A DNA stretch of 64,000 bases, taken from NCBI RefSeq assembly GCF_000834635.1, contig NZ_JXQV01000001.1, forward strand, positions 62,001 to 126,000, read 5' to 3'. The notes beneath the pieces were generated by a model, which saw nothing but the letters and a program-made list of their open reading frames with translations, was not told the origin of the DNA and did not search any database. The first letter of the stretch is position 1; each line of letters begins with the position of its first letter. A program made the position numbers and the translations under genes. Shown here in pieces: positions 48,314 to 57,046 of this stretch. The DNA is from Agrobacterium tumefaciens. Its GTDB lineage: Bacteria; Pseudomonadota; Alphaproteobacteria; Rhizobiales; Rhizobiaceae.

Positions 48314-48631
48314 ATGATCGACACAGACGTAAAAGCTCAACTTTCGCAATACCGCCAGTCCATCGATAACATCGATGCAGCGCTGGTGCATATGCTGGCA
48401 GAACGGTTCCAACGCACCAAGGCGGTTGGCGTTTTGAAAGCAACCTACGAATTGCCGCCGGCAGACCCGGCGCGCGAAGAATACCAGATCGAACGCCTGC
48501 GCCGCCTGGCAAAGGATGCAGATCTGGACCCGGATTTCGCCGAGAAGTTCCTGAACTTCATCATCAAGGAAGTCATCCGGCACCATGAAGCCATTGCCGC
48601 TGAACATAACGGCATCGAAAAGACCGCCTGA
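48314..48631 (+). CDS. Chorismate mutase, AroQ class
   Basis: A 105-residue all-helical enzyme that turns chorismate into prephenate. The pattern YRQSIDNIDAALVHMLAERFQRTKAVGVLKA with basic residues in the first helix, then REEYQIERLRRLAKDADLDPDFAEKFLNFIIKEVIRHHEAI, fits monofunctional AroQ. The start at 48314 (MIDTDVKAQ) is chosen over one at 48302 that overlaps ffh. Eight bases separate it from ffh, and rpsP follows. The ffh-chorismate mutase-rpsP order is common in rhizobia. Confidence 0.9.
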   Translation: MIDTDVKAQLSQYRQSIDNIDAALVHMLAERFQRTKAVGVLKATYELPPADPAREEYQIERLRRLAKDADLDPDFAEKFLNFIIKEVIRHHEAIAAEHNGIEKTA

Positions 48632-48664
48632 TCGGCGGACTAGCCATTCTTAAGGAGAAATAAC

Positions 48665-49042
48665 ATGGCACTTAAAATTCGTCTCGCACGCGGTGGTTCC
48701 AAGAAGCGCCCGTACTACCAGATCGTTGTTGCTGACGCCCGTTCGCCACGCGACGGCCGCTTTCTGGAAAAGGTAGGTTCCTGGAACCCAATGCTTGCCA
48801 AGGACAACGCTGATCGCATCCAGATCGATGCTGACCTCGTCAAGGAATGGATTGCCAAGGGCGCGCAGCCAACAGACCGCGTTCTGCGCTTCCTCGCAGA
48901 AGCTGGCATCGCAACACGCGACACACGCAGCAACCCTGAAAAGGCAAAGCCAGGCAAGAAGGCTGTTGAGCGCATGGCTGAGAAGAAGCAGAAGGCCGAT
49001 GATGCCGCTGCTGCAGCCGCAGAAGCTTCTGCTGCTGAATAA
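48665..49042 (+). CDS. rpsP: 30S ribosomal protein S16
   Basis: A 125-residue small-subunit protein. The first 80 residues are canonical S16: [42 protein letters not shown], and the [22 protein letters not shown] block. A 40-residue tail follows that is rich in Lys, Ala and Glu ([31 protein letters not shown]), as is common in alphaproteobacteria. A strong aaggag is 8 bases ahead of the ATG. Confidence 0.97.
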   Translation: MALKIRLARGGSKKRPYYQIVVADARSPRDGRFLEKVGSWNPMLAKDNADRIQIDADLVKEWIAKGAQPTDRVLRFLAEAGIATRDTRSNPEKAKPGKKAVERMAEKKQKADDAAAAAAEASAAE

Positions 49043-49160
49043 GTCCGGTTTTTAAGACAGCAACGGGTGGTGTGGTTTTCCGCGCCACCCGTTGCTGTTT
49101 ATTTTGGCGGCGACATGCCGTAGATAAACTTCTAAAGACGAACACCGAAACGGACCACCG

Positions 49161-49730
49161 ATGGCAAAGCTGGAACATCCTATTCTCATGGCCAAGATCG
49201 GCGCGGCGCAGGGGCTGCGCGGCGAAGTGCGCGTCAATTCGTTTACCGATGACCCCACCGCACTCGGTGACTACGGCAATTTGATCGCTAACGATGGACG
49301 TGTGTTCGAAATCCTCGAGATTCGCCAAGCCAAGACGGTTGTCATCGTGCGCTTTCGCGGCATCAATGATCGCAACGCGGCGGAAAGCCTGAATGGGCTG
49401 GAGCTGTTTATCGAGCGTGACAACCTTCCAGACGACGATCTGGATGAAGACGAATTCTATTATACCGATTTGGAAGGGCTCGAAGCCGTCGACGCTGAAG
49501 GCAAGAGCTACGGCTCCATCGCCGCTGTCCATGATTTCGGTGCGGGCGATCTGCTGGAGCTCAAAGGCGCTGGCCGCCGTCCCACACTCATCCCCTTTAC
49601 AGAGGCCGCCGTTCTGGAGATTGACCTTGAAGGCGGAAAGATACTGATCGATCCGCTCGCTGCAGGCCTGATCGACAATCCCGAAGATGGCAAGGACGAT
49701 CCTGACCATCCAATTTTCGGCAAGAAATAA
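49161..49730 (+). CDS. rimM: Ribosome maturation factor RimM
   Basis: A 189-residue 16S rRNA processing factor that helps mature the 30S head next to S19. The N-terminal RimM fold begins [24 protein letters not shown], and the PRC-barrel domain from about residue 95 has [23 protein letters not shown] and [22 protein letters not shown]. It lies 118 bases after rpsP and 4 bases before trmD. The C-terminus has an extra acidic tail ([16 protein letters not shown]). Confidence 0.96.
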   Translation: MAKLEHPILMAKIGAAQGLRGEVRVNSFTDDPTALGDYGNLIANDGRVFEILEIRQAKTVVIVRFRGINDRNAAESLNGLELFIERDNLPDDDLDEDEFYYTDLEGLEAVDAEGKSYGSIAAVHDFGAGDLLELKGAGRRPTLIPFTEAAVLEIDLEGGKILIDPLAAGLIDNPEDGKDDPDHPIFGKK

Positions 49731-49734
49731 ATCC

Positions 49735-50427
49735 ATGACCTTCAAGGCAACTGTGCTGACGCTCTACCCGGACATGTTTCCGGGACATCTGGGCCATTCG
49801 CTGGCGGGCAAGGCGCTGGAACGCGGCCAATGGCAGATGGAGCCGGTGCAGATTCGCGACTTCGCCACCGATAAGCACCGCAGCGTCGATGACACCCCGG
49901 CGGGCGGTGGCGCTGGCATGGTGCTGAAACCGGATGTGCTCGCAGCCGCAATCGATGCAGTTTCGACCGACGACAACCGCCCTCGCCTGTTGATGAGCCC
50001 ACGCGGCAAACCGTTGACGCAAGAGCGGGTGCGCGAAATCGCCGCCGGTGATGGCGTCATTATCATCTGCGGCCGTTTCGAAGGTGTCGACCAGCGCGTG
50101 ATCGATGCACGTGAACTCGAAGAAGTCTGCATAGGCGACTATATTCTCTCAGGCGGTGAACCGGCCGCACTGACACTGCTGGATGCCGTGGTGCGCATTC
50201 TGCCCGGCGTGATGGGCAACGACCTCTCCGGCGTGCACGAGAGCTTCGAGGGCGGTTTGCTGGAGCATCCGCATTATACGCGCCCGCAAGTGTGGGAAGA
50301 GCGTGATATTCCTGCCGTTCTCACCTCCGGCAACCACAAGGCCATCGAAAAATGGCGCCATGAGCAGGCGCTTGCGCTGACGAAACAGCGTCGCCCCGAT
50401 CTTCTGGCAAAGCCACCTCAGGTCTGA
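49735..50427 (+). CDS. trmD: tRNA (guanine37-N1)-methyltransferase
   Basis: A 230-residue SPOUT-fold methyltransferase that makes m1G37 and prevents frameshifting. Typical blocks are [23 protein letters not shown] near the start, [32 protein letters not shown], the SAM knot [13 protein letters not shown], and [19 protein letters not shown]. The start at 49735 is the first ATG after the rimM stop. Its stop overlaps the 3' end of the convergent TauE-like gene by 10 bases. Confidence 0.97.
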   Translation: MTFKATVLTLYPDMFPGHLGHSLAGKALERGQWQMEPVQIRDFATDKHRSVDDTPAGGGAGMVLKPDVLAAAIDAVSTDDNRPRLLMSPRGKPLTQERVREIAAGDGVIIICGRFEGVDQRVIDARELEEVCIGDYILSGGEPAALTLLDAVVRILPGVMGNDLSGVHESFEGGLLEHPHYTRPQVWEERDIPAVLTSGNHKAIEKWRHEQALALTKQRRPDLLAKPPQV

Positions 50428-51164
50428 ACAAAATAATAGATCGACAAGACCAGCCCAACCGCGATGACCAGCATGCGGATGATCCATTGCGGCACCCGGC
50501 GCGCAATATAGACACCGCTATAGCCGCCGAGCGCTGACGCCGGGATCATGATCAGCGCCGCAGGCCATGTCACCACGCCACCACTGACGAAAACAACGAT
50601 GGCAACGGCGGCAATGACGACAGCCAGCAGATTTTTGAGCGCGTTCAGATGATGGTAGGCCCCGCCCACGGTCAGCCCCAGCACCGCCAGCATCATGATG
50701 CCCATGCCAGCGCCGAAAAATCCGCCATAGATCGAGGTGAAGAACTGTCCCGCAAGACTTAGCGGGTTGCCTGCAGAGCGTTCACGCTCCGTGCGTGGCC
50801 GCAGCCAGGGCCCCGCCGCAAACAAAAGCGTCGCAGCCAGAAGGAGCCAGGGCACGAGCTGGCGAAATTCCGGATTATCCAGGGATAGAAGCATAAGCGC
50901 ACCAGCAATCGACCCAGCAATCGATAGCAGCGCCAGAAAGACGGCGCTTTTCCAATGGGAGCGAATTTCCGGCCAATAGGCAATCACCGATGTCACATAG
51001 CCGGGAAACTGAACGATGGAGGAGGTCGCATTCGCGGAGATCGGCGCAATGCCGGCAATCGTCATGGCCCCGAAGGTGAGGAACGTACCGCCGCCCGCGA
51101 TGGCGTTGACCGCACCAGACAAAAAACCACTGGCAAATAGCAGCGTGATGATGAAAATCGACAT
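50418..51164 (-). CDS. TauE/SafE family membrane permease
   Basis: A 248-residue membrane protein with about eight helices. The family motif [22 protein letters not shown] is near residue 12, and the second repeat carries [20 protein letters not shown] near 145, the internal duplication of TauE/SafE (PF01925). Members are proposed to export sulfite, sulfonates or organosulfur compounds; the substrate here is unknown. The start at 51164 has ggagg 6 bases upstream. It breaks the plus-strand run between trmD and rplS. Confidence 0.85.
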   Translation of the reverse strand: MSIFIITLLFASGFLSGAVNAIAGGGTFLTFGAMTIAGIAPISANATSSIVQFPGYVTSVIAYWPEIRSHWKSAVFLALLSIAGSIAGALMLLSLDNPEFRQLVPWLLLAATLLFAAGPWLRPRTERERSAGNPLSLAGQFFTSIYGGFFGAGMGIMMLAVLGLTVGGAYHHLNALKNLLAVVIAAVAIVVFVSGGVVTWPAALIMIPASALGGYSGVYIARRVPQWIIRMLVIAVGLVLSIYYFVQT

Positions 51165-51423
51165 GGTGCCCTCCCGAAGCTTTTCACCCATATCCGCTGA
51201 AAAGATTCGTCGCAATCTCGCCGTCGCTGAGAAAATAATTGTGTAAAAGGGATGACAAATGCGCCGTCTTGCTGTAATGGCCCGCGTGGTACTGGGGTTT
51301 ACTCCTTTAACCGCAAGCAAAGAATGGTGAATTCGCTCCTGCCGCAAGGCATGGTCCCGAGACTTGGTTTCAAGGGATGATCGTCGAGCGCTCTGGCTGT
51401 TTCAGAAGAACTCAGAGGTTAAT

Positions 51424-51969
51424 ATGGTCAACATTATCGAACAGTTGGAAGCCGAACAGGCTGCCAAGATTGAAGCGAAGCGTACGCTTCCAGAATTTTC
51501 TCCAGGTGACACCGTTCGCGTCAACGTGCGCGTTACGGAAGGTACACGTACACGTGTACAGGCTTACGAAGGCGTCGTTATCGCCCGTTCCGGCGGCGGC
51601 ATCAACGAGAGCTTCACCGTTCGCAAGATCTCCTACGGCGAAGGCGTCGAGCGCGTATTCCCAGTCTACTCTCCACTGGTTGAAGGCGTAGAAATCGTTC
51701 GCCGCGGTAAGGTCCGTCGCGCCAAGCTCTACTACCTGCGCGACCGTCGCGGCAAGTCTGCTCGTATCGTTGAAGACACGGGCGTTCGCGCTCGCAAGCT
51801 CAACGACGCTGAGCGTCAGGCTGCTGCTGAAGAAAAGGCACGCATCGAAGCTGAAAAGGTTGCAGCTGCACAGGCTCTGGCCGCTGAAAAGGCCGCAGCA
51901 GAAGCTGCTGAAGCCAAGGCAGCAGAAGAAGCCGCAGCAGCTAAGGCCGCTGAAGGCGCAGCTGAATAA
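51424..51969 (+). CDS. rplS: 50S ribosomal protein L19
   Basis: A 181-residue protein. The first 120 residues are standard L19 ([33 protein letters not shown], then [34 protein letters not shown]). The remaining 60 residues are a Glu/Ala/Lys-rich extension that should form a coiled coil or extended helix ([20 protein letters not shown]). Such extensions occur in alphaproteobacterial L19. An agagg site is 4 bases before the start at 51424, and a clean terminator follows. Confidence 0.97.
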   Translation: MVNIIEQLEAEQAAKIEAKRTLPEFSPGDTVRVNVRVTEGTRTRVQAYEGVVIARSGGGINESFTVRKISYGEGVERVFPVYSPLVEGVEIVRRGKVRRAKLYYLRDRRGKSARIVEDTGVRARKLNDAERQAAAEEKARIEAEKVAAAQALAAEKAAAEAAEAKAAEEAAAAKAAEGAAE

Positions 51970-51999
51970 GCCTATCCCTTAGGATTAGGTTACAGATTG

Positions 52000-52034
52000 A
52001 AAAAGGCCGCATTGGAAACGATGCGGCCTTTTTG
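52000..52034 (+). terminator. Terminator after rplS
   Basis: A 12-bp perfect stem (aaaaggccgcat with atgcggcctttt, 52001-52012 and 52021-52032) with an 8-base loop and flanking T tract, 30 bases past the stop. Confidence 0.9.
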
Positions 52035-52086
52035 CTGTGTGCAGATACGTGAAGACCGGCATCGTGGCCGTTGCAGCGCCCCCGCC

Positions 52087-52746
52087 CTATTTAGCCTGGG
52101 CGAAGAAAATCTTGACGGCAAAGGCCGAGAAAACACCGGCGATCGTATAGTCGAGACCTCGAAGCACCTTGCGATTGCTTTGCAGCCAGCCAGACAGGCG
52201 GTCTGCCGCCACGACAATGCCGATACCAATCGGCAGGGCCACGATAATCGACCAAAGGCCGAGGAAGATCAGCTTGCCCGTAACATGCGGGTCGGATGCG
52301 CTGACAAATTGCGGCAGGAAGGTCATGAAGAAAATGATGATCTTCGGGTTTAGCAGATTGACCCACAAACCATTGAAAAGAGCAGCGCTCTTAGACGCCT
52401 TCGCAACCTGCTCTTTCGGGCGCTCCATCACAAAATTGGAGCCTTTGCGGATGGCCTGAATGGCAAGCCATACGAGATAGGCCGCGCCACCGGTTTTTAG
52501 AGCAAGGAAAGCCGTTGGCGAAGCAACGATGAGTGCGGCGACGCCGAAGGCAACCAGCATCGTATGCACTGTAATGCCGAGATTGGTTCCCACCAGCGTC
52601 ATGAAACCGGCGGCGCGTCCCTCACGCAAAGAGCGGCTGATCCACAGCGTCATATCCGGCCCGGGCGTCACGGCGAGCAACAGAATGGCGAGGGTAAAGG
52701 CAATGAGGGTTGGCAGGCTGGGTAGGAATTCCACGGGCGTCACCAT
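52087..52746 (-). CDS. LysE/RhtB family amino-acid exporter
   Basis: A 219-residue protein with six predicted helices. The N-terminal signature LLAVTPGPDMTLWISRSLREGRAAGFMTLVGTNLG is that of the LysE/RhtB superfamily, and LNPKIIIFFMTFLPQFV in the middle is also conserved. Members export lysine, threonine, homoserine lactones or other amino acids; the substrate is unknown. The ATG at 52746 sits on a weak aagag site. Confidence 0.87.
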   Translation of the reverse strand: MVTPVEFLPSLPTLIAFTLAILLLAVTPGPDMTLWISRSLREGRAAGFMTLVGTNLGITVHTMLVAFGVAALIVASPTAFLALKTGGAAYLVWLAIQAIRKGSNFVMERPKEQVAKASKSAALFNGLWVNLLNPKIIIFFMTFLPQFVSASDPHVTGKLIFLGLWSIIVALPIGIGIVVAADRLSGWLQSNRKVLRGLDYTIAGVFSAFAVKIFFAQAK

Positions 52747-52842
52747 GCTCTTGAAGGGTCTGATGCAAATGCATATCGCCGTTTCCCCAGCCTGCCAACA
52801 GCCACGAACAAGAATGCCGCGCCCTAGAGCGCGGCATGCGGA

Positions 52843-53697
52843 TCAGCTGTTCAGAAACGACTTGAAGGCGTCGCCATGAGCCTCATGCCAGCGCGACAAG
52901 GGCGGCCGGTTTTCCACAATGTCACCCGCTGCCCAGAGAATGCGTTTCTCATCGGTCTTGCGGTTCACCTCACCATCGGGGCACAGAATGTAGAAATCGC
53001 CGTTGCCGATGGCATCGATCATGAAATCGACCGTCTGTTCCGGCGTCCATGCACCCGATGGCTTTTCGGTGCGCCCATTGGCGGTCAGGCCGGTAAACAC
53101 AAAACCCGGTATCAGAAGATGCGCCGATAGATTTCCATCCGGTGAGTTTCGCAATTCGTGCTGCAAAGCCTCGGTAAAGGCCTTCACGCCTGCCTTTGAG
53201 ACATTATAGGCGGGATCGCCCGGCGGTGTGGTGATGCCCTGCTTCGAGCCCGTATTGATGATGAGGCCCGCCTCGCCATGGGCCAGCATGGCAGGGCCAA
53301 ACACCCGGCTGCCATTGACGACGCCCATCAGATTGACGCCCAGCACAGTCTCCCAGCTTGCCTGCGGCCCAAAGATGGCGCTGCCCGGCTGAATGCCCGC
53401 ATTGTTCATTAGCACGTGCACGCGCCCGAAACGCTGGATGACAGCACGCTCCAATGCTTCCAGCTCATCGAGCTTCGACACATCGGTTGGAATGGAGACA
53501 ACCTGCTCATTGCCATGTTCTGCAAGGAGCGCGGTTTGGCTTTGTGCAGCGGCCAGCTTTTCCCCGTCGAGATCGACAAGCACCACGCTCATGCCAAAAC
53601 TGGCAAATTTCCGGGCGGCAGCAAGGCCGATGCCGGAGGCAGCCCCGGTCACGACGGCAACATTGTTTTTGTGAAATGCGTTATGAAGGATCGTCAT
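52843..53697 (-). CDS. Short-chain dehydrogenase/reductase
   Basis: A 284-residue NAD(P)-dependent oxidoreductase. The cofactor motif TGAASGIGLA is near residue 17, NNAG near 97, the catalytic Ser in NTGSKQG near 150, and YNVSKAG at about 163-169 gives Tyr and Lys. The acidic residue after the second strand (VVLVDLDGEKL) suggests NAD preference. The C-terminal 60 residues, with a run of aromatic residues near WAAGDIVENRPPLSRWHE, are longer than the minimal fold. The substrate cannot be predicted. Opposite strand to argG, 243 bases away. Confidence 0.88.
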   Translation of the reverse strand: MTILHNAFHKNNVAVVTGAASGIGLAAARKFASFGMSVVLVDLDGEKLAAAQSQTALLAEHGNEQVVSIPTDVSKLDELEALERAVIQRFGRVHVLMNNAGIQPGSAIFGPQASWETVLGVNLMGVVNGSRVFGPAMLAHGEAGLIINTGSKQGITTPPGDPAYNVSKAGVKAFTEALQHELRNSPDGNLSAHLLIPGFVFTGLTANGRTEKPSGAWTPEQTVDFMIDAIGNGDFYILCPDGEVNRKTDEKRILWAAGDIVENRPPLSRWHEAHGDAFKSFLNS

Positions 53698-53940
53698 TGG
53701 TTTCTCCTTTTCGCTGCCGTTTCAAATATTCGGCAGCGACGTCCCATGGAACCATGCGTTCTACTGACGCGATGTGCAGTCTAGACGTGCCGGGCCTGTA
53801 AGTCACATGAAGATGAAACTGTTCCATCCGCGCCGCCTTTTGCATTTTTGTTGCACGCGCCGATAAACTCGCTAAAAGTGCCGAAATCCCAAGGAAAATG
53901 GCGATATCCTGTGTCGCCGGTACGCAAATGGATTTCATTG

Positions 53941-55164
53941 ATGGCCCTTCCAAAAGACGTAAAGAAAGTCGTTCTCGCCTATTCCGGCGGACTTGACACC
54001 TCAATCATTCTCAAATGGCTCCAGACCGAACTTGGCGCAGAGGTGGTCACTTTCACCGCTGACCTCGGCCAGGGCGAAGAGCTGGCACCGGCACGCAAAA
54101 AAGCCGAGATGATGGGCATCAAGGAAATCTTCGTGGAAGACGTGCGCGAAGAATTCGTGCGCGATTTCGTGTTCCCGATGTTCCGCGCCAATGCCGTTTA
54201 TGAAGGCGTCTACCTGCTCGGCACCTCGATTGCGCGCCCGCTGATTTCCAAGCACCTGATCGATATCGCCAAGAAGACCGGCGCTGACGCCATCGCCCAC
54301 GGCGCGACCGGCAAGGGCAACGATCAGGTTCGTTTCGAACTGTCCGCCTATGCGCTGAACCCCGACATCAAGATCATCGCCCCATGGCGCGACTGGACGT
54401 TCAAGAGCCGTACCGACCTCTTGAACTTTGCCGAACAGCACCAGATCCCGGTTGCCAAGGACAAGAAGGGCGAGGCTCCGTTCTCCGTCGATGCCAACCT
54501 TCTGCACTCCTCTTCCGAGGGCAAGGTTCTGGAAGATCCGGCAGTAGAGGCTCCTGAATACGTGCATATGCGCACCATTTCGCCGGAAGCTGCACCTGAC
54601 AAGGCCACCATCATCAAGGTCGGCTTCCGCAAGGGTGATGCCGTTTCCATCAACGGCGTTGAAATGTCGCCAGCAACGCTTCTGGCAGCCCTCAATGATT
54701 ACGGTCGCGATAACGGCATCGGTCGTCTCGATCTGGTCGAAAACCGCTATGTCGGCATGAAGTCCCGCGGCGTTTACGAAACACCCGGCGGCACCATCCT
54801 GCTGACGGCCCACCGCGCCATCGAATCCATCACGCTCGATCGCGGCGCCGCCCACCTCAAGGATGAGATCATGCCGCGCTATGCGGAGCTGATCTATTAC
54901 GGCTTCTGGTTCTCACCAGAGCGCGAAATGTTGCAGGCCCTGATCGACAAGAGCCAGGAACATGTGGACGGTGAAGTGACGCTGAAACTCTACAAGGGCA
55001 ACGTGATGGTCACGGGTCGCGAAAGCGACAAGTCGCTCTACTCCGACACGCTCGTCACATTCGAAGACGACCAGGGCGCTTACGACCAGAAGGATGCAGC
55101 AGGCTTCATCAAGCTCAACGCCCTTCGCCTGCGCACGCTCGCCAAGCGCAATCTCGGCCGTTAA
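53941..55164 (+). CDS. argG: Argininosuccinate synthase
   Basis: A 407-residue enzyme that joins citrulline and aspartate with ATP, the penultimate arginine step. The PP-loop [18 protein letters not shown] opens the protein, followed by [15 protein letters not shown] near residue 120 and the citrulline-binding region [17 protein letters not shown] near 275. The start at 53941 gives [11 protein letters not shown], matching rhizobial ArgG; a longer frame from 53848 is rejected. Monocistronic, with a terminator shared with the convergent efflux gene. Confidence 0.97.
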   Translation: MALPKDVKKVVLAYSGGLDTSIILKWLQTELGAEVVTFTADLGQGEELAPARKKAEMMGIKEIFVEDVREEFVRDFVFPMFRANAVYEGVYLLGTSIARPLISKHLIDIAKKTGADAIAHGATGKGNDQVRFELSAYALNPDIKIIAPWRDWTFKSRTDLLNFAEQHQIPVAKDKKGEAPFSVDANLLHSSSEGKVLEDPAVEAPEYVHMRTISPEAAPDKATIIKVGFRKGDAVSINGVEMSPATLLAALNDYGRDNGIGRLDLVENRYVGMKSRGVYETPGGTILLTAHRAIESITLDRGAAHLKDEIMPRYAELIYYGFWFSPEREMLQALIDKSQEHVDGEVTLKLYKGNVMVTGRESDKSLYSDTLVTFEDDQGAYDQKDAAGFIKLNALRLRTLAKRNLGR

Positions 55165-55183
55165 GATTTAAGCGAATGATTTT

Positions 55184-55214
55184 GAAAGCCCCGGTCACCG
55201 CCGGGGCTTTTTCA
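55184..55214. terminator. Bidirectional terminator between argG and the efflux gene
   Basis: Stem aaagccccgg/ccggggcttt (55185-55194 with 55201-55210) and a 6-base loop with T tracts on both sides. It lies 20 bases after argG and abuts the stop of the convergent MFS gene. Confidence 0.85.
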
Positions 55215-56411
55215 TGCCTGCCTGCACGACAGCAAGGCAAAACCCACATAGCTGGCAACTGCGCTCAATTCCATCAACGGAATGATGATGCCGAAACTCG
55301 TCAGCGGCGAGCCAAGCAGAGCTGCGGCGACACCCGCTGCAAAACCGGCACTCATCTGAATGAACCCCATCATGGCCGAGGCCGACCCGGCAATATGCGG
55401 AAAAGGCGCCATGCCCATGGTGATGACGTAAGGCGTGAGCAGCGCAAGCCCGAATGTCGCCACAGCAACCGGCCCCATGATGGATATGAACGATGGTTCA
55501 ACGGCGTGCACCGACAGAAAGATCAATACCCCGCCCGTTGCCGACAGGCAAAGACCTGCCACCGCACAGCGCTGGTCGCCCATTCTGCGTGACATGAACC
55601 GCAGGGCAATCGAACCCAGAAAATACGCGCCGGACTGCATCAGCATTCCCACACCAAAGGCCGTCGGCGACAAGCCGACATCGTTGATCAGCACGAAGGG
55701 CAGCATGGTTGCCTGGGCATAGAGCGCCCCGACAGTGCCGCCCAGCACCAGGGCCGATAGCAGAAAGCTGGGCGAAGCCAGAAGCTCGCCATAGGCACTC
55801 AGCAAGCGGGACGGGCGCAGTCGGCTCCGATCCGGCACCGTCGTTTCGCGCAGCAACCAGATGACCGCCGTCAGTGAGATGACGCCGAAGGCGAGCATTA
55901 GAGCAAATACCGATTGCCAGCCGAATGCCAGCAGAGACAGGCCGCCAATGGTTGGCCCCGCCGCAGGCCCCACGGCCAGCATGATGCCGATGAGGTTGAG
56001 AATGCCGGTGGCCTGATGTCCGCTGAACTGGTCTCGCACCACGGCGCGGGCAACGGTGACACCGACAGACGCGCCTATGCCCTGAATAAGACGAGCGGCC
56101 AACAGCACCTCGACATTGGGTGCAAAGGCAGCAAGGGCTCCGCCGGCAAGATAGATCAGCAAAAACAGGATCGTCGCCTTGCGCCGCCCATACGCATCCG
56201 ACACGGCACCGGCAATGAGCTGAGCAATGGCAAAGCCGCCGAAATAGAGCGTCAGGCTCATCTTGATGGCGGATTCCGTCGTGGCAAAGGCTCTGACGAG
56301 TTCCGGCATGGCAGGCGTGTAGATCGCCATGGACACCGGCCCGATCGAGGTCAGCATGGCACCCAGCACCGCAGTGCGTCGCACCGTCATGGCCGTTGTG
56401 GATGCGCTCAT
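55212..56411 (-). CDS. Multidrug MFS efflux protein, Bcr/CflA type
   Basis: A 399-residue carrier with twelve helices. The start LGAMLTSIGPVSMAIYTPAMPELVRAF and the loop GAVSDAYGRRKATILFLLIYL are typical of the Bcr/CflA drug:H+ antiporter family, and LIQGIGASVGVTVARAVVRDQFSG is the family's fourth-to-fifth-helix motif. The drug spectrum is unknown. It overlaps the stop of an upstream marR gene by 4 bases, so a repressor and its target efflux pump are probably one operon. Confidence 0.88.
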   Translation of the reverse strand: MSASTTAMTVRRTAVLGAMLTSIGPVSMAIYTPAMPELVRAFATTESAIKMSLTLYFGGFAIAQLIAGAVSDAYGRRKATILFLLIYLAGGALAAFAPNVEVLLAARLIQGIGASVGVTVARAVVRDQFSGHQATGILNLIGIMLAVGPAAGPTIGGLSLLAFGWQSVFALMLAFGVISLTAVIWLLRETTVPDRSRLRPSRLLSAYGELLASPSFLLSALVLGGTVGALYAQATMLPFVLINDVGLSPTAFGVGMLMQSGAYFLGSIALRFMSRRMGDQRCAVAGLCLSATGGVLIFLSVHAVEPSFISIMGPVAVATFGLALLTPYVITMGMAPFPHIAGSASAMMGFIQMSAGFAAGVAAALLGSPLTSFGIIIPLMELSAVASYVGFALLSCRQA

Positions 56412-56878
56412 TCCGATGCCCGATTGATCTTGTCGCTCACCGCAGCGTGGAGGTTCTCCTGCACCAGCGCCAGCAACGCATGAAACCGGGAAAGGTCGCT
56501 CTCACTGAACCCTTCCGTCGCCTGGCCGATGAGGCTATCGACCTCATGGCGAACCGCAACCAGCATGTCCGCCGAACTCTCAGTCAGATAGATGCACTTG
56601 GACCGCCGATCCTCAGGGTTGGGGCGACGCTCCACCAGCCCGAGCGACTCCAGCCTGTCAAGATAGGTGCAGACCGTCATGGGTTCGAGACCGATGCGGC
56701 TGGCAATATCGGCCTGCTTGCTGCCTTCAATGGCCGAAACCGTCAAAAGCGCACGCGCTTCTCCCGGCGTCAGGCCAAGGCCAGCATTGCTGATCAATTT
56801 CTCAAAAGCGGTGTTGAGAAAACGCGCACTGCTATTGAGCAGAAATGCCAGCGTTTCTTTTTCGAGAGAGGTGTTCAT
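56408..56878 (-). CDS. MarR family transcriptional regulator
   Basis: A 156-residue winged-helix protein. The domain shows LGLTPGEARALLTVSAIEGSKQADIASRIGLEPMTVCTYLDRLESLGLVERRPNPEDRRSKCIYLTES, the standard MarR wing with the DRR salt-bridge motif, flanked by dimerisation helices. MarR members sense phenolic or antibiotic ligands. It is the first gene of an operon with the coupled MFS efflux pump and probably represses it. The operator is not identified; no obvious palindrome was seen between 56879 and the divergent peptidase start. Confidence 0.92.
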   Translation of the reverse strand: MNTSLEKETLAFLLNSSARFLNTAFEKLISNAGLGLTPGEARALLTVSAIEGSKQADIASRIGLEPMTVCTYLDRLESLGLVERRPNPEDRRSKCIYLTESSADMLVAVRHEVDSLIGQATEGFSESDLSRFHALLALVQENLHAAVSDKINRASE

Positions 56879-57046
56879 GGCGCGCCCGTTTCATAAGCCT
56901 CCCTTATAAAAAGCTTCGCCACCTTGTGGCAAGGCGGCATGACAAGAGTTTCACGCGCAAGTCGAAAGAACCGCATCAGGCATATTGAAACACCACCTCA
57001 GCCATGCCCATATGCACGCAAACAGCATCCGCATGAGGACGAATCA

